Assembly: GCA_018676675.1 (NCBI GenBank)
Contig: JABHEG010000228.1
Span: forward strand, 1-32,966
Direction: 5' to 3'
Length of the DNA: 32,966 bases
Source: Lentisphaerota bacterium
GTDB taxonomy: Bacteria; Verrucomicrobiota; Lentisphaeria; Oligosphaerales; JABHEG01
Below, one piece after another: positions 25,871 through 32,966 of the stretch. How positions within the stretch are numbered: the stretch's first letter is position 1; each line of letters starts with the position of its first letter. The position numbers and the translations under genes are program-made. The notes below the pieces were generated by a model. That model was given only the letters and a program-made list of their open reading frames with translations. It did not search any database and was not told the DNA's origin.

Positions 25871-26182
25871 TCAGTGCTCCTCCCCGATCACGGCGGGAAC
25901 ACGAACGTAGGCATCGTCCACGGAAGCGGGGGCGTTCTGCACCATGTGATCGCGATCCATGCTCGGCCGAGCCACGTCGTCTCGGAGAATATTGGCCATC
26001 GGGACGGCATGCGCTGTGGGATCAATGCCGGTCACATCCAGTTCCGTCAGCTTGCCAACATAGTCAAGAATGTCATCGAGCTGCCCCTGGAATTCCCGTT
26101 GCTCTTCAGCAGTCAACGCAATACGTGCCAGGCCAGCCACGTAGCGGACATCGACGTGCTGCAAATCGGGTCTATCAGACAC
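25871..26182 (-). CDS. gatC: Asp-tRNA(Asn)/Glu-tRNA(Gln) amidotransferase subunit C, GTG start
   Basis: The chosen start is GTG at 26182, with GGAGG five bases upstream. It gives 103 aa, the normal size. A frame from 26263 adds 27 residues that do not look like GatC. The family pattern VRYVAGLARIALTAEEQREF near the N-terminus and DILDYVGKLTELD in the middle is clear, and the C-terminus has NAPASVDDAYVRVPAVI. GatC wraps around and stabilises the GatA-GatB complex. It is the first gene of the operon gatC-gatA-TPR-PilT/PilT-gatB. Confidence 0.93.
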   Translation of the reverse strand: MSDRPDLQHVDVRYVAGLARIALTAEEQREFQGQLDDILDYVGKLTELDVTGIDPTAHAVPMANILRDDVARPSMDRDHMVQNAPASVDDAYVRVPAVIGEEH

Positions 26183-26234
26183 GTTCACCTCCGGTTCAGC
26201 GCCGGTCAAGTTGGCCACTCCGAGGCCGAGTTCG

Positions 26235-26263
26235 TCGGTACACAGCGATGGCAGACCTGACAA
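26235..26263 (-). promoter_or_regulatory. Candidate promoter of the gatC operon
   Basis: On the minus strand TTGTCA (26258-26263) and TACCGA (26235-26240) are 17 bases apart, which would put a transcription start about 45 bases before the gatC GTG. The -35 fits well but the -10 is poor. A small inverted repeat CCTGA-caa-TCAGG (26256-26268) overlaps the -35 box and could be an operator, or chance. The 249-base gap between gatC and the divergent gene at 26432 has nothing else I can name. Confidence 0.3.
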
Positions 26264-26431
26264 TCAGGCCAACTCGCACCGGCGACGAGAAGCCGGTGTC
26301 GCGTGCAGAAAAATTGTCGCACCGAAAATGCCCCCGGAGACGTGGCCGGACACAATCACTGGCCCCGGGCGGGAGCAGACACTAATGTGCTGCTGATAGA
26401 ACCGAAAATCAACACACTGAAAGGCGTGAGC

Positions 26432-29400
26432 ATGGACTACCGGGAACAACCAAGAACGCGGCCTTCGATCTCGTGCAGTTGGGCCCGCAGAGCGGTACTT
26501 CTGCTCGCCGTGATGGGTAGTAGCGCAAGGGCACAGGAGGCACATACCATGCGACAGACAGACACGGCTGACTTCTTTGTCTCGCCTGCCGGGAACGACG
26601 CATGGTCGGGGCGTCTACCGGAACCGAATGAAGACCGGACCAACGGTCCATTTGCCTCGTTGGCACGAGCTCGGGACGGCGTTCGTGCCCTAAAACAGGA
26701 ACGTGCAGCAGGCGACATCACCGTCCTGATGCGCGGTGGGACGTTCCGCTTGCGGGAGACGGTCGTGTTCGGGCGTGAGGACTCCGGGCATGAAGGCCGG
26801 CACATCACGTACGCTGCCTTCCCCGGTGAAACGCCGGTGTTCACCAGTGCTCTGCCCATCACGAATTGGGAACGGCTGACAGATCCCCCCACGGCCCTGC
26901 CGGATTCAGCCATGGGGCACGTGTGGGTAGCAGACGTGTCACACGTCCGCCGACTGCGGGACGCTCTCCCCGACCCCGTCAGCATCTCAGGGCTGGCTTG
27001 GCGTCGCTGGCCCTTCCTGACCATGTACGATGGGACACGCCGACTGGCCCGGGCACGCAGTCATGGGTTCTCACCGACCAAGGAAGGTCGGGGGGGACGC
27101 GGAGATCGCACCACCGTTACGTTGCGCCCAGGGGCAGCGCCCGACTTGGAAGCTCCCGGAGCCGCAGAACTGGTGATCGTGCCGTGCCACTTCTGGATCA
27201 ACAACATCCTGCCGATCGCCTCGATTGATACCGCCGCAGGACGAATCACCACCGCCGGCATGAGCACCTACTCGATGACACGAAATGGCATGCGTGACCG
27301 TGAAGCAGCGTGGATTGAGAACGCCCTCGAGCTGCTTGACAGTCCCGGAGAATGGGTGATTGACCCCGAAGCGAACAGGCTCTACTACTGGCCAGCGTCG
27401 GGGGTTCTGGGAGAAGAGGTCGTCGTGCCGCTGCTGACCGAACTCGTTAGAGTTGAGGGTGAGACACGGGAAGAAGCTCCGACGGATCGCCCTGTCACAC
27501 ATCTCAACTTCAGAGGGCTCACCTTCATGCACGGTGAACGCCTTCCCGTAGCAGGAGGAACCGGCTGGGGACTGCAGCACGACTGGGAACACTTCGACAG
27601 TCCCTCCGGCTTGCTGCGTCTACGCGGCGCAAGCCAGTGCAGCATTGAGGAATGCCACTTTGCCCACTCGGGTCACACCGCGATCAGACTAGACCTGCAT
27701 TGCCGGGGGAACCGCATCCGAGGGAACCACATCGAGCACATCGGCGGCGCCGGCATACTGCTGGCCGGCTATGGCCCAGGGACGAAGGATGTCAACCAGG
27801 AAAACGAGATCACAAACAACTACATCCACCATGTCGGGCAACTCTATCGGGCCGCAGTCGGGATCTTCGCCTGGCAGAGCGGACGGAACACAATCGCCCA
27901 CAACCATCTCCATCACATGCCCTACACAGGCATCGTGGTGAGCGGTCGAATCTCCTGGGATCGTTCCGGCAATGGTGAATGTTCGCGAACCGTTCGCTGG
28001 GCCGAGATCGAGGACGAGATCGGCGAACCGCTGGGCAAGAAACGGCTGCCGTGGAGAGAGCGGGAACGCTTCCTTCACGGCCGGGGGAACATGGTTCTCC
28101 GGAATGACATCCACAACATGATGGAAGTCCTCGGGGATGGGAACTGTATCTACATCTCGGGGACGGGGGGAGGCAATGTGGTCAAGGAGAACATCTGCCA
28201 CCATTCCTATGGCGCCCACATGAACGCCGTCATCCGCTGCGATGACGACCAGCATGGCACGCTGATGCAGGGCAATATCTGCTACCAGACGAGCGGCCAC
28301 GGTGAGGGATTCATCAGCAAGGGAGACAACGACATCATCGGCAACATCGTGGCCGATCTGCGCCCCGTGGCGCGGCACCGGGGTTACCTCGTGTTCCCCT
28401 ATGGAGACATCCGGGGAGCCACGATCCGGAAGAACATCTTCTTCTCGCGTCTCACCGGTCAAACGCCCTGTTGTGAGGGGAGAGCGTCCGCGCGCAGACC
28501 GAATCCACCCCTGTTGCGGCATACAGACATGGACGACAACCTGTTCTTCTGTACGGAAGATCCGACGTGGGCCGATGACCACCTCTCCCAGCAGCGCCAG
28601 CACGGCATTGAGGGCAAGAGTGTAAGCGGGGATCCCCTGTTCCGTGATCCTGAGGCCGGTGACTTCAACATGAGTCCTGCATCGCCTGCTCTGGCCCTCG
28701 GCATCTCCCAGCCCATCTCCGCCACTGACGTCGGCCTCGAGGAACCCTACCGAGCACGTTTCGTGGGCAAGCAACTGACGACCCGCATTGCCCCGGCCGG
28801 GGGCCTCCTGAAGGACGGGGCTCCGGTCAGCGTGCTGTGTGACGCGGAGGGGGCCGAGATCCGCTACACCACCGACGGCACGGAACCGGACAGAGACGAT
28901 CCATTGTACCGCGGACCGTTCACCGTGGAGACGCCGGCTGTCGTCCGCGCCAGAGCATTTGCCGCCACCGGTACGGATCTGTTCGGCGTCCAGGCCGCGT
29001 TCACCGCTCCGCCCCGGCCAATCATCGAGAATTTCGAGAAAACAGCCATCGGTGAGCGGGCGACCGGGGCCTCTACTCAGGAGGAGGACACGGTCCACAC
29101 GGTCCGCGTGAGTGCCGACCACGCAGCATCGGGCAAACGCAGTCTTAAGTTCAACGACGGGCCAGGCCAGAAGCAACCCTACAACCCACACGTGTTCTAC
29201 CGCATCAAAGTGGAAGCCGGAGTGGCGACCGGTCGTTTCAGCATCCTGCTGGACGGAAACACGACGCTGTCCTACCAATGGCGGCAGTACGAGGGAGGGG
29301 GATTCTGCCGAGGCCCCGCATTTCAGATCAATCCCGGCGGGAAATTGGCCGGTGAGGGCCTCCCGGACGTCCAACTCCCCATTGGCGAGTGGGTGCACGT

Positions 29401-29605
29401 TGAAGTCAGTTGCCGGCTCGGAACGCCGCAACCAACAAGCTACACACTGCGCGTCGACGTCCCCGAACAAGCCCCCGTTGAGATGGCAGATCTCCCGTGC
29501 GAGCCCAAGTTCCGCAGGCTTGACTGGGTCGGTTTCGTCGCCAACGGCAATCGAGAGACCACGTTCTACGTCGACGACATCGCCATCGAATTCGACGAGG
29601 AATGA
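26432..29605 (+). CDS. Exported right-handed beta-helix protein, GH141-like
   Basis: The start at 26432 gives 1057 aa with a signal peptide (RRAVLLLAVMGSSARAQ, cleavage near residue 35). An AAAGGCGTGAG lies upstream, and upstream in-frame codons give no export signal. After cleavage comes DFFVSPAGNDAWSG, then FASLARARDGVRALK, VLMRGGTFRL and ITYAAFPGETPV. This N-terminal pattern is shared by beta-helix proteins around GH141, whose first member was reported as an alpha-L-fucosidase acting on rhamnogalacturonan II. A parallel beta-helix with N/H-rich turns (IRGNHIEHI, ITNNYIHHV, IAHNHLHHM) covers about 370-680. A short chitobiase-C/Fn3-like domain with IRYTTDGTEPD lies at about 780-860, and a concanavalin-like domain at about 865-1057. 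It probably acts on a complex polysaccharide outside the cytoplasm. The substrate is inferred, not shown. Confidence 0.83.
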   Translation: MDYREQPRTRPSISCSWARRAVLLLAVMGSSARAQEAHTMRQTDTADFFVSPAGNDAWSGRLPEPNEDRTNGPFASLARARDGVRALKQERAAGDITVLMRGGTFRLRETVVFGREDSGHEGRHITYAAFPGETPVFTSALPITNWERLTDPPTALPDSAMGHVWVADVSHVRRLRDALPDPVSISGLAWRRWPFLTMYDGTRRLARARSHGFSPTKEGRGGRGDRTTVTLRPGAAPDLEAPGAAELVIVPCHFWINNILPIASIDTAAGRITTAGMSTYSMTRNGMRDREAAWIENALELLDSPGEWVIDPEANRLYYWPASGVLGEEVVVPLLTELVRVEGETREEAPTDRPVTHLNFRGLTFMHGERLPVAGGTGWGLQHDWEHFDSPSGLLRLRGASQCSIEECHFAHSGHTAIRLDLHCRGNRIRGNHIEHIGGAGILLAGYGPGTKDVNQENEITNNYIHHVGQLYRAAVGIFAWQSGRNTIAHNHLHHMPYTGIVVSGRISWDRSGNGECSRTVRWAEIEDEIGEPLGKKRLPWRERERFLHGRGNMVLRNDIHNMMEVLGDGNCIYISGTGGGNVVKENICHHSYGAHMNAVIRCDDDQHGTLMQGNICYQTSGHGEGFISKGDNDIIGNIVADLRPVARHRGYLVFPYGDIRGATIRKNIFFSRLTGQTPCCEGRASARRPNPPLLRHTDMDDNLFFCTEDPTWADDHLSQQRQHGIEGKSVSGDPLFRDPEAGDFNMSPASPALALGISQPISATDVGLEEPYRARFVGKQLTTRIAPAGGLLKDGAPVSVLCDAEGAEIRYTTDGTEPDRDDPLYRGPFTVETPAVVRARAFAATGTDLFGVQAAFTAPPRPIIENFEKTAIGERATGASTQEEDTVHTVRVSADHAASGKRSLKFNDGPGQKQPYNPHVFYRIKVEAGVATGRFSILLDGNTTLSYQWRQYEGGGFCRGPAFQINPGGKLAGEGLPDVQLPIGEWVHVEVSCRLGTPQPTSYTLRVDVPEQAPVEMADLPCEPKFRRLDWVGFVANGNRETTFYVDDIAIEFDEE

Positions 29606-29662
29606 GACCACCCCGACGTGGTCGCCGACCCAAGCCGTAGATCAGGGAAGCCGGGCTCCCTG
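29606..29662. terminator. Convergent hairpins, possible bidirectional terminator
   Basis: Two hairpins lie between convergent gene ends: GACCAC/GTGGTC with a 6-base loop (29606-29623), directly after the TGA of the beta-helix gene, and CAGGGA/TCCCTG with an 8-base loop (29643-29662). Neither has a T-tract. This convergent gap has no BIME-like repeat, unlike the other two. Confidence 0.4.
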
Positions 29663-29677
29663 TGCAACAGGCGTGGG

Positions 29678-30469
29678 TCAGAGATCCCGGATCTTGCGAA
29701 TGGCCGCAGCTGTGTCTGCGAGCGGGGCCAGGGAGGGCGGCACTTCGCTGATCAGTGGCCCTGCATAGCCAATGCCATGCAGTTCCTTCATCATGGCGGC
29801 AAAGTCCACCTCACCCTCCAACAGCGGGGTCCAGCCACCATTCAGCGCACGTCCCTGCCAGTCCTTCAGGTGGACACGTTTGATGTGTGAGCCGACAATC
29901 CGGACCCAATGATGTGGGAACTGGAAAACCGCCATGTTCCCCGGGTCGAAGTAGAAGCCGACGTACTCGCTGGCCACATCATCCAGGAACTGCTTCATCT
30001 CCATCGGGCTGAACAGGAATCCGCTCCAGACAAACTCAACCGCAATCGCGACCCCGAGTTCCTCAGCCGTTCCGGCGAGCTCCTGCAACGCCGTCACGGC
30101 GTTTCGGTAAGCGTCATCGTAGTAGAGATCCGGGCCGAATCGGCCCAGTGTGTGGAGAGCGCACGGTGCCCCAAAGGCTGCCGCCAGCTTGAGGCCGTCA
30201 CGGGTCTCGGCAATGCTCCGCTCCTGAGCTTCGCCGCTGTCCAACAAGTTCCCGGTGCAATGATTGATCGTCATGGACTCGATCGTGAGCCCAAGCTCAG
30301 CTGCCAGGGCCACCACGGCAGCGATATCGGCGTCCGAAGCATCAACCCCGATGGGGGAGTCCGGTCTGAGTGATAGCTCCACGGCATCGTATCCGGCGGC
30401 GGCAGAGCCGCGGAGGAAGTCGGCCATGGACAGCTTCGGCAACACCAGTTGGCTAATCCCGATTCGCAT
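29678..30469 (-). CDS. Sugar-phosphate isomerase/epimerase-like TIM barrel (AP endonuclease 2 family)
   Basis: This is a 263-aa cytoplasmic protein with no signal peptide, and CAGGAG precedes the start. It opens MRIGISQLVLPKLS and keeps a barrel pattern with likely metal ligands E145 (AIAVEFVWSG), D175 (GFYFDPGNM), H200 (VHLKD) and E242 (LISEVPPS). These match the Glu-Asp-His-Glu set of xylose-isomerase-like and inosose-type isomerases and epimerases. It would interconvert a keto/aldo sugar or a cyclitol; the substrate cannot be read from sequence. It lies 56 bases after the histidine kinase gene on the same strand and converges on the GH141-like gene, so it could feed sugars from that enzyme into metabolism (inference). 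Confidence 0.88.
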   Translation of the reverse strand: MRIGISQLVLPKLSMADFLRGSAAAGYDAVELSLRPDSPIGVDASDADIAAVVALAAELGLTIESMTINHCTGNLLDSGEAQERSIAETRDGLKLAAAFGAPCALHTLGRFGPDLYYDDAYRNAVTALQELAGTAEELGVAIAVEFVWSGFLFSPMEMKQFLDDVASEYVGFYFDPGNMAVFQFPHHWVRIVGSHIKRVHLKDWQGRALNGGWTPLLEGEVDFAAMMKELHGIGYAGPLISEVPPSLAPLADTAAAIRKIRDL

Positions 30470-30525
30470 GCATCATCTCCTGTGTCAGTTGCGGGGGCGT
30501 CACTGTGACGCAGCCGGTAGTCGTA

Positions 30526-32820
30526 TCAATGAGGTGGAATGACGGCAGAGTCCGGTAGAGGCAGGCGTACTCGGAAGACGGTGCCGCTGCCTGTAGCACT
30601 CTCCACGCCGATCTCTCCGCCATGGTTTTCCACCACGCGCTTCACAATCGCCAGGCCAAGCCCCGTGCCCTTCTCTTTGCCGGCGGTCACAAACGGCTCG
30701 AATACAGTCGCGCGGATATCCTCCGGTATCCCGGGACCATCGTCAGTGACGCTGACAACGATGGTGCGATCCTGAACAGCGCAGTCAATGGTGATCGCTC
30801 CCTTTCCCTGCATGGCTTCCGCAGCATTGCGGCCCAGATTGAGGAAGACACGCAACATCTTCTCCCGGTCAACATGCACCTCGACCGGACAACTGCTGTC
30901 ACAGGTCACGGTGATGTCGCCGGAGCGAAGCTCGTCGCGCAGATTGGCGCCCACCTCCCCCAACAGCAATCCCGCTTTGATGGGATCAAGCGCCAACTCT
31001 GAGTCTCCCCGGGCAAAGTCGAGGATCTCCTGGACCATGTTGTTCACGCGCTCGGTCTGCCGTATGATCGTTCCCGAGTACCGCGTCGCTTCCTCGGCCA
31101 GTAGGTCGCGCCCCGTCATGAGCTCCGCGTATCCCATGATTGCGGTCATAGGCCCGCGGATGTCGTGAATGATCGTGGCTGCCATGTTGCCGACAACGGA
31201 GAGTTTCTCAGAACGAACGAGTTCCTCCTGAGCAGCGTGCAAGCGCTCGAGCGCTTCCTCAAGCTGCTGATTCCGTTTGGCCAGATCATCACCCAACATG
31301 GAATTGCGCAACGTCAGGGCCGTCTGCTGAGCCAACACGGCCACGAGACGCAGATCATCTTCGGTGAAATCAGAACTCGGGGAAACTGAGGAGGGACGTT
31401 TGTTGTAGAAGTTGAGCTGCCCGATTGTCTCCTCATGGACCACAAGAGGCGTGCTCAAGAAGGACGTGATGGCGCTGTCAGCTCCACGCAAACGGGAGTC
31501 GCTGGACACGCGGTTGCTGAAATAGGAATGCCCCCCTGTCTGCAGCCCCTCCAGGAAGCGATCCTCGAACTCACCGACCTCCACCAACGAAAGCGTTCCG
31601 TCGCGGGACGGAGCGCGGGTGGGTGGTTTCCCTTCCCAGTGCCAACGCTCCGGGGCATCCGCCAAGACCAGCGTGACAAAGTCGGCCCCGATGGTCTCGC
31701 CGGCCAAGTTCACCAATGTCTGGGGGGCGTTGTCTACCACCAATTTCTCTGCCGCAACACGACTCGACCGGAGAATGGTCTCGAGCTCCCCCTCCTGCTG
31801 CTGCACGGTCTCCGATGACTCCTTCAAACCCACCACAGCCGCCACGAGGTAATTGCCCATCAGTACAACAAGAGCAGGCACGACCTCAATGGCGTAGCTG
31901 TGCCAGCCGAACAGCGACGCAGCCCCAACCAGGTAACCACTGGTAAGCCCAACCCAGGCGATCAGACTCATCCACCACGACAGCCGTGAGAACAGGGCGT
32001 AGCTGATAAAGGAGAGCAGAACGGCGATGATCAAAGCACTCCCGGGGCCTTGTCGACGAAGAAAGTCCCGTTTGAGAATATTGTCCATCAGTGTCGTTTG
32101 GATGAAGACACCGAAAATGTCACCAACCGGTGTGGGCTGAACATCGGTGTTCACCCGCCCCAGAGCCGTTTGCCCGACGACGACCAGCTTGCCGGCGAAC
32201 TCTGAGTCGGGGACAGCCCCCGCCAACACGCTTGAGAACGGGAAGTGGGCAAACGTGACATGTTGCCCACCATAGTTGACGCTGAACTCGCCGTGGCGGT
32301 TCAGAGGAATATCTTCCCCAGTGAAAGGCGGCGGTTCCCCGGATGCGGCCGGCCGGTCCAGGCGACGTGCTTGGTGCTCAAACCGCGTCGCACTCTCGAC
32401 GGCAAGGCTGAAGTGGACGTTGCCTTCATGTTCCAGTGCGAGGGGCACCCAGCGCCGTTTGCCATCGGGGCTGGGAGGCGCGTTGATGTGACCAACGGCG
32501 AGAACAGCATCGGTCAGCGCAGGGAAGTTCTGTCTGAGCTTGTTTACACGACGGACTGGGCCGGTTTCATAGTTCTTCAGCGCCACAGGACAGAATACGG
32601 GCAGGACGACATTCCCGGCCTCACGGGCGGCCTCGACCAGAACGCGGTCTTCCTCCGGATCTCCCTTATTCTCAAAACAGATATCGAACGTGATGACCCG
32701 AGCGCCGGCCTCTTTGAGCCTGCGAATTAGCTGCCCGTAAAGGGAACGCGGCCAGGGCAACTCGCCAAGCTTGCGAACGCATGGGGTAGTGATTCCCACC
32801 ACCACCACATCCGACTCCAT
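30526..32820 (-). CDS. CHASE2-GAF sensor histidine kinase
   Basis: The start was set at the ATG at 32820, 31 bases after the stop of an upstream frame, giving 764 aa. No good ribosome binding site is seen. The frame stays open to 32958 but that part overlaps the other frame. A CHASE2 sensor (about 3-250) has PWPRS, GARVITFDICF and GNVVLPVF, followed by three membrane helices (about 260-278, 282-302, 309-331). A GAF domain (about 350-508) is followed by a coiled coil (508-540) and HisKA with phospho-acceptor H552 in IIHDIRGP. The HATPase has an N-box at N661-N665 (NLGRNAAEA), DDGPGIPE (about 693-700) and GTGLGLAI. CHASE2 proteins normally have a membrane anchor before the sensor; it is absent here. 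The kinase should sense a periplasmic or membrane signal. No response regulator is in the window. Confidence 0.87.
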   Translation of the reverse strand: MESDVVVVGITTPCVRKLGELPWPRSLYGQLIRRLKEAGARVITFDICFENKGDPEEDRVLVEAAREAGNVVLPVFCPVALKNYETGPVRRVNKLRQNFPALTDAVLAVGHINAPPSPDGKRRWVPLALEHEGNVHFSLAVESATRFEHQARRLDRPAASGEPPPFTGEDIPLNRHGEFSVNYGGQHVTFAHFPFSSVLAGAVPDSEFAGKLVVVGQTALGRVNTDVQPTPVGDIFGVFIQTTLMDNILKRDFLRRQGPGSALIIAVLLSFISYALFSRLSWWMSLIAWVGLTSGYLVGAASLFGWHSYAIEVVPALVVLMGNYLVAAVVGLKESSETVQQQEGELETILRSSRVAAEKLVVDNAPQTLVNLAGETIGADFVTLVLADAPERWHWEGKPPTRAPSRDGTLSLVEVGEFEDRFLEGLQTGGHSYFSNRVSSDSRLRGADSAITSFLSTPLVVHEETIGQLNFYNKRPSSVSPSSDFTEDDLRLVAVLAQQTALTLRNSMLGDDLAKRNQQLEEALERLHAAQEELVRSEKLSVVGNMAATIIHDIRGPMTAIMGYAELMTGRDLLAEEATRYSGTIIRQTERVNNMVQEILDFARGDSELALDPIKAGLLLGEVGANLRDELRSGDITVTCDSSCPVEVHVDREKMLRVFLNLGRNAAEAMQGKGAITIDCAVQDRTIVVSVTDDGPGIPEDIRATVFEPFVTAGKEKGTGLGLAIVKRVVENHGGEIGVESATGSGTVFRVRLPLPDSAVIPPH

Positions 32821-32851
32821 TCCCGCTCTTTGAGCGCAGAATTCGGTTGGA

Positions 32852-32966
32852 TCAAGCGGTGTTCTTGAGGATGTGCAGCGCGATCTCGATTGGAGCCGGT
32901 CTTTTGCGCAGGGCAGCGCGTGTCTTTCGAGACAGTCCACTGCCCGCTTTCCGAGCATGCTCGAGG
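32852..32966 (-). CDS. C-terminal end of an unknown gene (partial)
   Basis: A minus-strand frame enters from the window edge and stops at TGA 32852-32854. The last 37 residues include SRKTRAALRKRPAPIEIALH and end LKNTA. They are basic and helix-prone and not recognisable. The 31-base gap to the kinase start suggests one operon. It could also be the lost N-terminal part of the kinase in another frame, but it does not look like the usual start of a CHASE2 protein. Confidence 0.45.
   Translation of the reverse strand, partial: LEHARKAGSGLSRKTRAALRKRPAPIEIALHILKNTA

Noticed and set aside
27689..29611. Long minus-strand open frame of 640 codons opposite the beta-helix gene
   Set aside because: It starts inside the helix repeats, overlaps the whole second half of the plus-strand gene and shows no recognisable domain. 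Its partner has clear beta-helix and Fn3-like motifs.

Overview
The window is bacterial DNA of roughly 60 percent G+C, densely coded, with mostly AGGAG-type ribosome binding sites. Three things point to the planctomycete / PVC superphylum or a neighbouring lineage such as Lentisphaerota or Hydrogenedentota: very large exported glycan-active proteins, a secreted methyltransferase-like + PQQ beta-propeller fusion, and a GH32/43-like propeller protein of the type with an LFVDD motif near its N-terminus. This placement rests on remembered family distribution and was not tested. I recognise no rRNA, tRNA, CRISPR, phage or transposase gene.

Layout. (1) 225-6318, minus strand: an exported clan GH-A hydrolase (3892-6318), followed by a 1203-aa multidomain exported protein with two N-terminal jelly rolls, a TIM barrel and a CBM9-like C-terminus (225-3836). 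(2) 6410-8659, plus strand, divergent: an exported beta-propeller glycosidase-like protein with a LamG domain spliced into it. (3) 8923-16128, minus strand: a NagD-type HAD phosphatase, the methyltransferase-like/PQQ/LamG protein, an exported protein of unknown function and a GH29 alpha-L-fucosidase. (4) 16293-19946, plus strand: a 1217-aa paralogue of the 1203-aa protein. (5) 20153-26182, minus strand: a housekeeping operon gatC-gatA-TPR-(PilT-PilT)-gatB, in which a membrane TPR protein and a fused double PilT ATPase sit inside the gatCAB genes. (6) 26432-29605, plus strand: an exported right-handed beta-helix protein resembling GH141. (7) 29678-32966, minus strand: the C-terminal end of an unknown gene, a CHASE2-GAF histidine kinase and a sugar-phosphate isomerase/epimerase-like TIM barrel.

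How it may work together (inference): the exported hydrolases, the fucosidase, the GH141-like protein and the isomerase-like protein form a loose glycan-degradation neighbourhood, possibly aimed at a fucose-containing or pectin-like polymer. It has no SusC/SusD, transporter, sulfatase or dedicated regulator in view. The gat/PilT block interrupts it.

The most striking non-coding feature is a 162-bp element present twice, in opposite orientation (8678-8839 and 19961-20122), each time between the 3' ends of convergent genes. It has imperfect terminal inverted repeats and two facing GTGG-plus-hairpin units, so it looks like a BIME (paired REP). The most interesting protein signal is the pair of 1.2-kaa paralogues. 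Their TIM barrels keep plausible GH-A catalytic glutamates but lack the usual Asn before the acid/base, which suggests an undescribed glycosidase family or a degenerate binding scaffold.
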